From: Nitrospirota bacterium
GTDB lineage: Bacteria; Nitrospirota; Thermodesulfovibrionia; Thermodesulfovibrionales; JdFR-88
Direction of reading: 5' to 3'
DNA: 42,893 nucleotides
NCBI GenBank assembly: GCA_021825295.1
Contig: JAKAHV010000028.1
Location: forward strand, 1-42,893
This document shows, piece by piece, positions 24,834-32,220 of this stretch. The notes below the pieces were generated by a model that had not been told where the DNA came from, did no database searches, and saw nothing but the letters and a program-made list of their open reading frames with translations. The translations under genes were made by a program, and so were the position numbers. Numbering within the stretch: position 1 is the first letter of the stretch; each line of letters begins with the position of its first letter.

Positions 24834-26291
24834 ATGAAACGGTATTGTGCATCGGAAAACTTCTGGTCAGTCTTTCTATCGGGCCTGCTGGTCTTCTCTA
24901 TAGCAGGATGTGCCGGAGGCTCTTCCCCAACCCCCGCACCGCTGAGCACCGGCAACATCAATCTGATCTTCGTGGTGACCCCGGATTTGGCTAACGACCC
25001 GCTCGGTGACATCAATCCAGTCACGGCGAACCTGGACGATCAGGGTTTACAGCGCTCGCTCCTCATGGGCGCATACCTGAGACAGCAAGTATTGGGGACA
25101 AGGAATGTAACCCGCATTTCGGTGCTCGAACCGATGACCCACCTGCAGACCGTAAACAATTACCCTGATATGGCGGCAATCGAGTTCATTCAGCAGTTCG
25201 CCCTTCTTAATCAAATCACTCTTTTAGGCACGACCGCCAACAGCTATCCGCTTGCGGCCTCGTACGGGGGGCCGGCGGATGTACCCGGCGGAGTTGTCAT
25301 GCCGGGTTCATATCCCGCTGACTGCCAGGGGCTGGTTTTCAACGACGCCGGCGGCAACAACGTCGCCCTGGTGACACGCATCATCGATGCAAACATTCCG
25401 GGCTTTTATGTCTTCTCAACGCCCTGGGAGACTGCCAGCGCCCTGCTGGCAAATATCAACAGGATCAAGGGCTATGATTTGAATCTCCCCACGGCCTACA
25501 AGGGACCGAACTATATCTATGTGCTTACCATCACGCCGTCGGGAGTCGCCAGCCTGCTTACCTACGACAGCAAGCTCACCCCGTCTGCCGCCTATCCTGT
25601 GCTGCCCTCGCCGGTACCCGGCGCTTCATGCACGCAGCAGGCCCATTTCAGCTACTCTCGGACCGGAGGGATTAACGGCGTAGTTGTTCCACCGGGAACC
25701 AACATCAACGAGACGGTTTACCTGATCCGGCACGCAGAGGCGCACCCGGCGAGCACGTTTGATGACGGTAACTATGTGGGTGCGGGGCAGTGGCGCGCGT
25801 TGGACCTTCCCAATGTTTTGCCCGGCGCCCTGCGTGGCCGAGTCAGTCCCACCCTGGTTTATTCCATCGACCCCGCGCAGTCGTTTACACTTGGCAGTTT
25901 CGGAATTTCATATGTCAGACCCTCATTAACGGTACTGCCCTACGCAATCGCCAATAATTTGCCGTGTCATCTTGTCGCCGGCTTCTATATAGGGAAGCCG
26001 GCCGATCAGGCAGTCGCCAGGGCAACCAGCGACTTCTTCTTCACAGGAGGCAACTTCTCCAATCAAACCGTGCTTCTCGCGTGGGAGCACAACCACTTTC
26101 CGCCACTGATAACCTACCTTCTTCAGAGCTATGGCGGCAGCGTCCCGGTTCCGCAATTATCGTGGCCGCAAGGCGACTACGACACTATCTGGACGGTGAG
26201 GCTTGACGGCAAGGGCAACTTGACGGTGGACAACGAGCTGTGCGAAGGCATAGATTCCGCGAAACTGCCGGTCACCGCACCTAAATTCTGA
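24834..26291 (+). CDS. Lipoprotein with tandem histidine-phosphatase-like domains
   Basis: 485 aa from ATG 24834, behind GAGAGGAGG. Lipobox IAGC with Cys26. The first half (INLIFVVTPDLAND, NLDDQGLQRSLLMGAYLRQQ) aligns in pattern with a histidine phosphatase start, but the RHG motif is lost. The second half has it (VYLIRHAEAHP, about residues 295-305) and a late histidine in LLAWEHNHFPPLI. It appears to be an internal duplication with one degenerate copy. The frame extends upstream to 24735 and there encodes another lipoprotein-like signal (LLALLAGLTLAACGRGG). It follows the sphingomyelinase-like gene, so both may act on extracytoplasmic phosphoesters. Confidence 0.7.
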   Translation: MKRYCASENFWSVFLSGLLVFSIAGCAGGSSPTPAPLSTGNINLIFVVTPDLANDPLGDINPVTANLDDQGLQRSLLMGAYLRQQVLGTRNVTRISVLEPMTHLQTVNNYPDMAAIEFIQQFALLNQITLLGTTANSYPLAASYGGPADVPGGVVMPGSYPADCQGLVFNDAGGNNVALVTRIIDANIPGFYVFSTPWETASALLANINRIKGYDLNLPTAYKGPNYIYVLTITPSGVASLLTYDSKLTPSAAYPVLPSPVPGASCTQQAHFSYSRTGGINGVVVPPGTNINETVYLIRHAEAHPASTFDDGNYVGAGQWRALDLPNVLPGALRGRVSPTLVYSIDPAQSFTLGSFGISYVRPSLTVLPYAIANNLPCHLVAGFYIGKPADQAVARATSDFFFTGGNFSNQTVLLAWEHNHFPPLITYLLQSYGGSVPVPQLSWPQGDYDTIWTVRLDGKGNLTVDNELCEGIDSAKLPVTAPKF

Positions 26292-26336
26292 TCGTCTTCC
26301 GTGGCAGCGGCTTTGTAGAATTCTATAAGGGTGAAA

Positions 26337-26489
26337 CCGCAGTTCCTTTGCAGGCATTCCGATCTCTTTCCGCAGGAAGCGCACTTCCCGCCCGTGCAGA
26401 CGGCTATTTTTCTTTGCAGGCCCGTTCGCTATGGCCCTATGTATGCGTTCCACGTTCTTAAGTTCGGGCATGGTCTCGGAGGGGGTCAC
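26337..26489 (-). pseudogene. Truncated HTH antitoxin/regulator remnant
   Basis: The minus-strand frame encodes MPELKNVERIHRAIANGPAK then RLHGREVRFLRKEIGMPAKE, which strongly resembles the start of the HTH in a family of XRE-type (zinc-finger/antitoxin) regulators. After about residue 51 the expected recognition helix is lost (probable frameshift). Upstream the frame is cut near the TGCTACAAT repeats. It is probably a gene fragment left by a rearrangement. Confidence 0.5.
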
Positions 26490-26500
26490 TTCTTGACGCT

Positions 26501-26519
26501 TGCTACAATCTGCTACAAT
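26501..26519 (+). repeat. Paired TGCTACAAT repeats, left pair
   Basis: TGCTACAAT at 26501-26509 and 26511-26519. A matching pair lies at 26741-26759, so the broken tRNA at 26572 is bracketed by the two pairs. The layout resembles integrase arm-type sites; this is an inference. Confidence 0.5.
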
Positions 26520-26571
26520 AAGTCTGTTCTTTTATTGACGGAAATCCGAAAAATCCTTTAAAATCAACCAA

Positions 26572-26610
26572 GCCGGAGTGGCGGAACTGGCAGACGCAAG
26601 GGACTTAAAA
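26572..26610 (+). pseudogene. tRNA-Leu(UAA) 5' half, broken at the anticodon loop
   Basis: GCCGGAG (5' acceptor strand), TG, a D-arm with GCG/CGC stem and AACTGGCAGA loop, then AGGGA-CTTAAAA (anticodon stem 5' side and loop with anticodon TAA). The expected TCCCT, variable arm, T-arm and acceptor 3' strand are missing; an AT-rich sequence follows instead. The break falls exactly at the 3' edge of the anticodon loop. No 3' half is found in the window. Confidence 0.7.
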
Positions 26611-26740
26611 TTTTTTTTGGGATAATTTCGTAACTTGGCCTCTGGTCTGGATATTTAGACAAGTTACTGATTTTTAAGGGTAAAAAGCCGTTCTGTTTTT
26701 TATAGCTGTTCCTATATTTTCTGCCTTTTCGGATATTTTC

Positions 26741-26759
26741 TGCTACAATTCTGCTACAG
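26741..26759 (+). repeat. Paired TGCTACAAT repeats, right pair
   Basis: TGCTACAAT at 26741-26749 and TGCTACAG at 26752-26759, in the same orientation as the pair at 26501-26519. Confidence 0.5.
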
Positions 26760-26778
26760 TCAAAAAGGCAGATGAGAG

Positions 26779-26836
26779 GATGCTGATTCTACCCCATTTG
26801 CTAATGCCCCCGGTGTTGTTTCGAGTCTTCTCTTGA
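26779..26836 (+). repeat. Diverged direct repeat, left copy
   Basis: GATGCTGATTCTACCCCATT, then TGCTAA, then CCCCCGGTGTTGTTTCGAGT. It matches the copy at 33679-33755 with a few substitutions, but lacks an approximately 20-bp hairpin segment present there. The GTTTCGAGT part is reminiscent of a tRNA T-loop. Confidence 0.55.
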
Positions 26837-26868
26837 CATTGACAATATATACGGCATTGCCGTATATT
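26833..26868 (+). promoter_or_regulatory. Promoter and palindromic operator of the HigBA-type operon
   Basis: TTGACA (26839-26844), 18-bp spacer, TATATT (26863-26868). The spacer and -10 are covered by a perfect palindrome, ATATACGGCA-T-TGCCGTATAT (26847-26867), a likely autoregulatory site for the HTH antitoxin. A second TTGACA is at 26833. The predicted start of transcription falls on or next to the ATG at 26874. Confidence 0.7.
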
Positions 26869-26873
26869 TAATT

Positions 26874-27197
26874 ATGTCATGGGAGTTTATAGAACTGCCT
26901 CCCTTTGCAGAGCTTAGGGATGAGTTGTTTTCTGATGAGGAGTTTCGGAATTTACAGATATTTTTGATCGATCAACCCAAAGCGGGCGACGTTATCCCTG
27001 AAACGGGCGGCTGCCGTAAGTTGCGTTGGGCAGCTAAAGGGAAAGGCAAGCGTGGCGGCGCGAGAGTGATCTATTTTCTCCGTATGACGGATGATCAGAT
27101 TGTGCTGGTCGCCGCATATGGTAAAGGAGAACGGGACGACGTGCCGCGAGCATGGCTTAAACGAATCAAGGAGGTATTTGAACATGAGCAGAGCTAA
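26874..27197 (+). CDS. HigB-2/RelE-like toxin
   Basis: 107 aa. The pattern GDVIPETGGCRKLRWAAKGK (about 40-59) followed by GGARVIYFLRMTDDQIVLVAAYGKGERDD (shortened here) is typical of the RelE-superfamily HigB-2 branch, ribosome-dependent mRNA interferases. It comes first in the operon, as in hig loci, and overlaps the antitoxin gene by 14 bp. No ribosome site precedes the ATG, and the -10 box ends 5 bp before it, which points to a leaderless transcript. Confidence 0.88.
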   Translation: MSWEFIELPPFAELRDELFSDEEFRNLQIFLIDQPKAGDVIPETGGCRKLRWAAKGKGKRGGARVIYFLRMTDDQIVLVAAYGKGERDDVPRAWLKRIKEVFEHEQS

Positions 27198-27540
27198 AGA
27201 ATCAGTCCGCCGCTTCATGGAAACTATAGATAAGGGCGGCAAAGTCGAATGGGCCCGTAAAACCCGGTTTATTCCGCAGAGTGACGGATCGCTCCGGCGG
27301 CTGGTACAGCGCAAGGATGGAACTGTGGAGAAAGACGAGATCATTTCCGAAGATCGTATGCTGGTGGCCGAAGCCCGCGCAAAGACTGGCCTGTCCCAGG
27401 ATAAATTCGCGGCGCTGCTCGGAATTTCTGCGCGCACCCTCCGCGATTGGGAGCAAGGCCGTAGAACACCTTCTGGAGCCGCTAAAACACTTCTGCAAAT
27501 AGCGGCGAAACATCCTGACGTGCTTCAGGAAGTGGCCTGA
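27184..27540 (+). CDS. NadS/HigA-like HTH antitoxin
   Basis: 118 aa from ATG 27184, preceded by AAGGAGG inside the toxin gene. The N-terminal half is an unstructured or toxin-binding region. The C-terminal XRE HTH reads VAEARAKTGLSQDKFAALLG then ISARTLRDWEQGRRTPSGAA. It neutralises the upstream toxin and probably binds the palindrome at 26847-26867. A longer frame from 27091 is rejected because it would overlap the toxin gene much more. Confidence 0.88.
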   Translation: MSRAKESVRRFMETIDKGGKVEWARKTRFIPQSDGSLRRLVQRKDGTVEKDEIISEDRMLVAEARAKTGLSQDKFAALLGISARTLRDWEQGRRTPSGAAKTLLQIAAKHPDVLQEVA

Positions 27541-27563
27541 ACACCGTAGGTGGTGTGTTTTAT
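27541..27563 (+). terminator. Weak hairpin after the HigA-like gene
   Basis: ACACC (27541-27545) pairs with GGTGT (27552-27556) across a 6-nt loop and is followed by GTTTTAT. The stem is short, so termination is only possible. Confidence 0.35.
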
Positions 27564-27624
27564 GACTGTAAAGCTTGATATAGCGCCGAAGAGGTAAATT
27601 CGTTCATCTCTCATATCCATTCAG

Positions 27625-27666
27625 TTGACTTGAGAGACATTTGTGTACATAATAAAGTATACAAAG
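27625..27666 (+). promoter_or_regulatory. Promoter/operator of the PhD-PIN operon
   Basis: TTGACT (27625-27630), 17-bp spacer, CATAAT (27648-27653). An imperfect palindrome with TTTGTGTACAT and AGTATACAAA arms (27640-27666) covers the -10 and is a likely antitoxin-binding site. Confidence 0.6.
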
Positions 27667-27678
27667 GAGGACACGATT

Positions 27679-27966
27679 ATGAAATTTCTGAGCGTTCGGG
27701 ACCTGAGGGGCAAGTCCGCCCAAGTCTGGAAAGAGCTTCCCAAAGAGAGGGAGATGATAGTTACAAGCAACGGGCGGCCAATCGCCATTCTTGCGGCGAT
27801 AAACGAATCGAACATTGAAGAGTCTCTGGCGGCCTTCCGGCAGGCGCGCGCGGCCGAGGCAGTATTATCGCTCCAGCGCAGCTCCATGGCGCGCGGAAAA
27901 GACAAACTGACGATGGAGGACATAGACGCCCAAATCAAGGCCGTCCGCAAGCAGCGGAACCGATGA
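27679..27966 (+). CDS. PhD/YefM-like antitoxin
   Basis: 95 aa from ATG 27679, with an AAGGAGG site; the GTG at 27643 lies in the promoter and is rejected. The N-terminal FLSVRDLRGKSAQVWKELPK then IVTSNGRPIAILAA is the PhD/YefM DNA-binding fold. The C-terminal half (RQARAAEAVLSLQRSS... KLTMEDIDAQIKAVRKQR) is helical and should wrap the toxin. It overlaps the PIN gene by 4 bp (ATGA). Confidence 0.88.
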   Translation: MKFLSVRDLRGKSAQVWKELPKEREMIVTSNGRPIAILAAINESNIEESLAAFRQARAAEAVLSLQRSSMARGKDKLTMEDIDAQIKAVRKQRNR

Positions 27967-28376
27967 ATATCGTCCTGGACACCAACGTCCTTGTTGCTGG
28001 CCTTCTGTCTCCCTTTGGCGCCTGCGGCGAGATCGTCCGCATGGTTTCCTCGGGCAAGCTGACGCTTTCTTTCGACGCCAGAATTCTTGCCGAATATGAT
28101 GAGGTCTTGCGACGGCCCGTGTTCGGGTTTGAGGAGGAAAAGGTGGCGGCGCTTATGGAATACATTGTCCACAGCGGGAAGGCGGCAGCGTCGCTGCCCT
28201 GCGCGGACCCATTGCCGGATGCCGATGATATGCCGTTTCTTGAGGCCGCCGCAGCCAATAAAGCGGCATGCATAGTAACCGGGAACCAAAAACATTTTCC
28301 GGCAGACATGTGCCAGGGCGTTAAGGTCTTTTCTCCCAGAGAATTTCTGACGTTTTACAAAAAACAGAAGCAATAA
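27963..28376 (+). CDS. PIN-domain toxin (PIN_3-like)
   Basis: 137 aa. Acidic residues of the PIN nuclease active site are in VLDTNVLVAGLLS (Asp6), a mid-protein glutamate in AEYDEVLRRP, and LPDADDMPFLEAA; TGNQKHF is also typical. Such toxins cleave RNA and are held by the PhD-like partner. Coupled by ATGA to the antitoxin. A 10-bp perfect stem follows the stop. Confidence 0.9.
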   Translation: MNIVLDTNVLVAGLLSPFGACGEIVRMVSSGKLTLSFDARILAEYDEVLRRPVFGFEEEKVAALMEYIVHSGKAAASLPCADPLPDADDMPFLEAAAANKAACIVTGNQKHFPADMCQGVKVFSPREFLTFYKKQKQ

Positions 28377-28425
28377 AACAGCGCTTAAAGACACCCCCCT
28401 TGCGCTGTTTTCAATCCGCTCTTCT
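28375..28425 (+). terminator. Hairpin terminator after the PIN toxin
   Basis: AAAACAGCGC (28375-28384) pairs perfectly with GCGCTGTTTT (28402-28411) around a 17-nt loop; T-rich sequence follows to about 28429. With its A-tract and T-tract it could work in both directions. Confidence 0.55.
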
Positions 28426-28478
28426 TTTTGTTACGATAATGCATTCTCTGTTTCGGAACAGCAAGCTGATTATAATCC

Positions 28479-31319
28479 ATGCGAATACTGGAATATTCTG
28501 ATCTCGACATATCGAGGGTGGAGCGCCAGTACCGGAAGCTGATCGGCTTTCTGGAGAAGGACGATTTTCATTCCGCCCAGGTAAAAAAGCTCACTGGCAA
28601 CGGATCCGGCGAGGGCCTTTACCGGGCGAAGCTGGATGATGCCAACCGGCTGATCTTCAGGATGATGACATACGGGGGCGAGCGTTACGCCCTCATCCTG
28701 GAGGCGGTGCTGAACCACGCCTATGAGAAATCGAAATTTCTAAACGGCGCCAGGGTAGACGAGGCAAAAATTGTCGCCATCTCGGCGCCTGAAACGCCCT
28801 CAGTGCCTGAAATGGAAACCCTGCCCTCTCTCGTATACGTTAACCCCTCAAACAGGCGGTTTCATCTGCTTGACAAGATCATATCCTTCGACCCCTGGCA
28901 GGACGAGATATACCGCCTGCCCGCGCCGCTTATTATTATCGGACCGGCCGGAAGCGGAAAGACGGCCCTCACCCTTGAAAAGATGAAGTCTGCGGCCGGC
29001 GAGGTGCTCTATGTGACCTTATCCCGGTACCTGGCGGACAATTCGAGGAATATCTATTACAGCAACCGTTATGAAAACGACGGTCAGGAGATTTCGTTCC
29101 TGTCCTTCAGGGAATTTCTCGAAACGATGCGCGTGCCGGAAGGCAGAGAGGTCGCCTACAGCGCATTTGCAAGGTGGCTTGGGCGGTTTCCGAGACAGCA
29201 GAGGGTCCCCGACGCCCACCGCCTGTATGAGGAGTTCCGGGGCGTAATCACCGGCTCCGTAATCGACAAGCCGTGGCTTGGCCGGGACGATTATCTGGGC
29301 CTAGGCGTCCGGAAGTCCATCTATCCCGAGGCCGAGCGCGGGCTCGTATACGGCCTGTTTGAAAAATACCTCCAGTTTCTCAGGGAAAACGGCCTGTACG
29401 ACCCCAATATCCTGGCGCACGACTATCTCGGGCTCGTCAGGCCGGCTTACGATTTCGTGGTGGTGGACGAGGTGCAGGACATCACGAACGTCCAGCTTCA
29501 GCTCATCCTCAGTAGCCTGAAACGGCCGGGGAACTTTATCCTGAGCGGCGATTCCAACCAGATAGTCCACCCTAATTTCTTCCGCTGGAGTAACCTGAAA
29601 TCCATGTTTTACACCTCGGGGGACATGGAGGCTCAGAAGGTGACGCGGATACTGCAGTCCAATTTCCGAAACTCAGTCGCCCTGACCACCCTCGCCAACG
29701 CCCTTCTCCGGATCAAGCAAAAACGCTTCGGCTCCATCGACAAGGAGAGCAATTATCTCATGAAGAGTGTTGCCAGCGAAGCGGGCGAGATTGTCTTTAT
29801 CCGGGACAGCGAAAAGGCAAAGCGGGACCTCAATCAGAAGACCCGCAGGTCCACAAGCTTCGCCGTCCTGGTGATGCGCGAGGAGGACAAGGAGGCGGCA
29901 CGCCGGTTCTTCGACACCCCGCTTCTCTTCAGCATCCAGGAGGCAAAGGGGCTTGAGTACGAGAATGTTATCCTGGTGAATTTCATCTCTAACGAGCGGG
30001 CCAGCTTCGGCGAGATAGTGAGCGGAGTCAACCCTGACGACCTGGAAGGTGACCTTGAATACCGGAGGGCGCGCGACAAAACCGACAAGGCGCTTGAGGC
30101 CTATAAGTTCTACGTCAACTCCCTTTATGTTGCCATAACCCGTGCAGTGCGGCGGCTCTATCTGATCGAAAGCGACACGGGGCATCCCCTGGTCCGCATG
30201 CTTGGCATGAAGGACCCGCGCGAAACGGCGTCAATCGAGGTGAAGCAGTCCAGCACCGCGGACTGGCAGGCCGAGGCCAGGAGGCTTGAGCTTCAGGGCA
30301 AACAGGAGCAGGCGGACCAAATAAGGCGTGACATCCTCAAGACCCAGCCGGTTCCATGGGAGATTTGCACGCCGGAGAAGGTGCTTGAGCTTCTGGATGC
30401 CTGCAACAAAAATGAGACCGCTCAAAAGGCGCGGAAGGCGCTTTTCGATTATGCCCTCTTTCATGACGAGCCCATGCTGATGCGCACATTGAGCGGGCAG
30501 GGGTTGGACAAGGCCAAACGAATCTATTATTTAAAGGACGGCCAGATGCTGCTGAACCATTCCCTCTTTAAACAGCAGAAGATGCAACTCTCCGGTCAAT
30601 ACCTGCAGCGGTATTCCGGCAATTATTTCAAGGAGATCATGAGGGACTGCGAGCTTTACGGCGTGGACCACCGGAACGTCTTCAACAAGACGCCGCTCAT
30701 GATGGCGGCCCGAGTCGGCAATGCGGCGCTTGTCCGGGAGTTGCTTTCGGCGGGCGCGGACACGGAGTTGACCGACAATTACGGCCTTACGGCCTGGCAG
30801 TGGGCCCTTCAGCGCATCATTGAGGACAAGAAATTCGCCCAAGCCGGATTCCCGGCGGTGCATGATCTTCTGGCGCCATCGATGGTGGGCCTTAAGGTGG
30901 ACGGCAGGCTGGCCAAAATCGACCGGAGGCAGGGGGAGTTTCTCCTGTTTCACGTCTTCTTCACCGCTTTCCGGTCCCTTATAAGTAGCGGATATACGGA
31001 TATCGTGCCTTTGAGCGCGGTTGCCATTGCGGACATCATGGATTCCCTTCCGGAGAGCGTCATTCCCGATTACCGCAAGAAACGCACTTATATTTCGGCG
31101 CTCCTTTCAAAAAATGAGGTAGATAGCTCCAACCCCTTTGGGAAGAAGCTTTTAACAAGGAAAAACAGGGGCCATTATATCCTCAATCCCGGGCTTTCGA
31201 TACGCCAAAAAGAGGTCTGGATCGACATTTACAATCATGCTAATATCGGGCTTGCCGTAAGCTTTTGCGGCGAAGAGGACAAGCATTTCCGTGAGGAAGT
31301 GATTTCTCTGCTGTCCTAG
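28479..31319 (+). CDS. RelE-like / SF1 (UvrD-type) helicase / ankyrin fusion protein
   Basis: 946 aa. Residues 1-85 look like a RelE/ParE fold (RQYRKLIGFLEKDDFHSAQV, KKLTG, GLYRAKLDDANRLIFRMM). SF1 helicase motifs follow: GPAGSGKT (155-162), FVVVDEVQDI (326-335), LSGDSNQI (355-362), SIQEAKGLEYENVILV (485-500), YVAITRAVRRLYLI (550-563). An ankyrin-type segment lies at about 735-780 (NKTPLMMAARVGNAALVREL, LSAGADTELTDNYGLTAWQ). The last 160 residues are unrecognised. ATP-driven nucleic-acid or RNP remodelling is inferred. It follows two toxin-antitoxin operons, and the RelE-like part may be a toxin or merely an RNA/ribosome-binding module. TATAAT lies 2 bp before the ATG; there is no ribosome site. 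Confidence 0.8.
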   Translation: MRILEYSDLDISRVERQYRKLIGFLEKDDFHSAQVKKLTGNGSGEGLYRAKLDDANRLIFRMMTYGGERYALILEAVLNHAYEKSKFLNGARVDEAKIVAISAPETPSVPEMETLPSLVYVNPSNRRFHLLDKIISFDPWQDEIYRLPAPLIIIGPAGSGKTALTLEKMKSAAGEVLYVTLSRYLADNSRNIYYSNRYENDGQEISFLSFREFLETMRVPEGREVAYSAFARWLGRFPRQQRVPDAHRLYEEFRGVITGSVIDKPWLGRDDYLGLGVRKSIYPEAERGLVYGLFEKYLQFLRENGLYDPNILAHDYLGLVRPAYDFVVVDEVQDITNVQLQLILSSLKRPGNFILSGDSNQIVHPNFFRWSNLKSMFYTSGDMEAQKVTRILQSNFRNSVALTTLANALLRIKQKRFGSIDKESNYLMKSVASEAGEIVFIRDSEKAKRDLNQKTRRSTSFAVLVMREEDKEAARRFFDTPLLFSIQEAKGLEYENVILVNFISNERASFGEIVSGVNPDDLEGDLEYRRARDKTDKALEAYKFYVNSLYVAITRAVRRLYLIESDTGHPLVRMLGMKDPRETASIEVKQSSTADWQAEARRLELQGKQEQADQIRRDILKTQPVPWEICTPEKVLELLDACNKNETAQKARKALFDYALFHDEPMLMRTLSGQGLDKAKRIYYLKDGQMLLNHSLFKQQKMQLSGQYLQRYSGNYFKEIMRDCELYGVDHRNVFNKTPLMMAARVGNAALVRELLSAGADTELTDNYGLTAWQWALQRIIEDKKFAQAGFPAVHDLLAPSMVGLKVDGRLAKIDRRQGEFLLFHVFFTAFRSLISSGYTDIVPLSAVAIADIMDSLPESVIPDYRKKRTYISALLSKNEVDSSNPFGKKLLTRKNRGHYILNPGLSIRQKEVWIDIYNHANIGLAVSFCGEEDKHFREEVISLLS

Positions 31320-31365
31320 CCCAGCTCTGCATATTGCGCGCCCGCAGGTCCGGTGTTGGGACGTC

Positions 31366-31983
31366 CTAAAAGCTCACTGTGGGCATTCCATGTACGAATT
31401 CGACGCTTTTAAGCTGGGAAAGCATGAAATCGGCCACATCGGCGCGAGAAACCCTTGGGAAAAAGCTGAGTTTGAGATCAGGGCCGACCCGGTACGATCC
31501 GGTCTTTTCGCCGTCCGTCAATGCGACCGGGCGGGCTATCACCCATTCAAGCCCGCTTCGCTCGATCTCCCTTTCCATCTCTTCTTTGTCCTTAATTCTG
31601 TCCTTGATGATCAGCCATAATACCCTTGCGTAGAAACCCTTGTTCCTTGTATTCCCTGCCCCGTAGGCGGACTCCGCGATGAGGCGTTTGACCCCATGCC
31701 TTTTCATGGTGGCAATGATGTTTCTTATCCCGTCGGCGCAGATCGTTTTAGGAGAACCCTTGGTTAAGCCCAGCGCCGAGAGGACCGCGTCCTGCCCTCT
31801 TACGGCCGCATCGACCTCCCCCGGATGAAGGACGTCGCCTTTAAAAATCGAGAGGTTTTCGTGTGACACGCCTATTTTGGCCGGATTGCGCGCGAATGCT
31901 GTCACGGCATGGCCCCTATCCAGGGCCTGCTTGACCAGATGTCTGCCCGTCCTGCCCGATGCGCCGAAAATAACGATTCTCAT
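31366..31983 (-). CDS. NmrA/SDR-like NAD(P)-binding oxidoreductase
   Basis: 205 aa from ATG 31983; the longer frame to 32052 adds a basic, non-conserved stretch. The N-terminal Rossmann motif is GASGRTGRHLV (about 6-16), then ALDRGHAVTAFARNP and a YGAG-containing segment; the RPVALTDG region is typical of atypical SDRs. The substrate is unknown; members act as NAD(P)H-dependent reductases or redox sensors. TATTAT sits 7 bp upstream of the ATG with no ribosome site. It is divergent from the repressor gene. Confidence 0.85.
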   Translation of the reverse strand: MRIVIFGASGRTGRHLVKQALDRGHAVTAFARNPAKIGVSHENLSIFKGDVLHPGEVDAAVRGQDAVLSALGLTKGSPKTICADGIRNIIATMKRHGVKRLIAESAYGAGNTRNKGFYARVLWLIIKDRIKDKEEMEREIERSGLEWVIARPVALTDGEKTGSYRVGPDLKLSFFPRVSRADVADFMLSQLKSVEFVHGMPTVSF

Positions 31984-32220
31984 GTATGAAATAATACCAG
32001 CCTGGGCGAACCGGATAAATTCAAAAAAACGATCAAACTTTCTCACGAACAAACAAACAGGCTACGGCAACAAACGGCATTATCAAAAAACGAGCAAACG
32101 AAAAAAACTCTTTCGATTTGTCTCAAAGAGTCTTAAAGCTGGGTAATCTGGCCGGATCGATGCAAAGCCTGTTAAAATAATTTGTTAGCAAAACGCCGAA
32201 ATAAAGCGATTTTACATGTC

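Noticed and set aside
28471-28476. TATAAT as the promoter of the helicase-fusion gene
   Set aside because: It is only 2 bp from the ATG, so transcription would begin inside the gene, and no -35 box fits; it is left unassigned.
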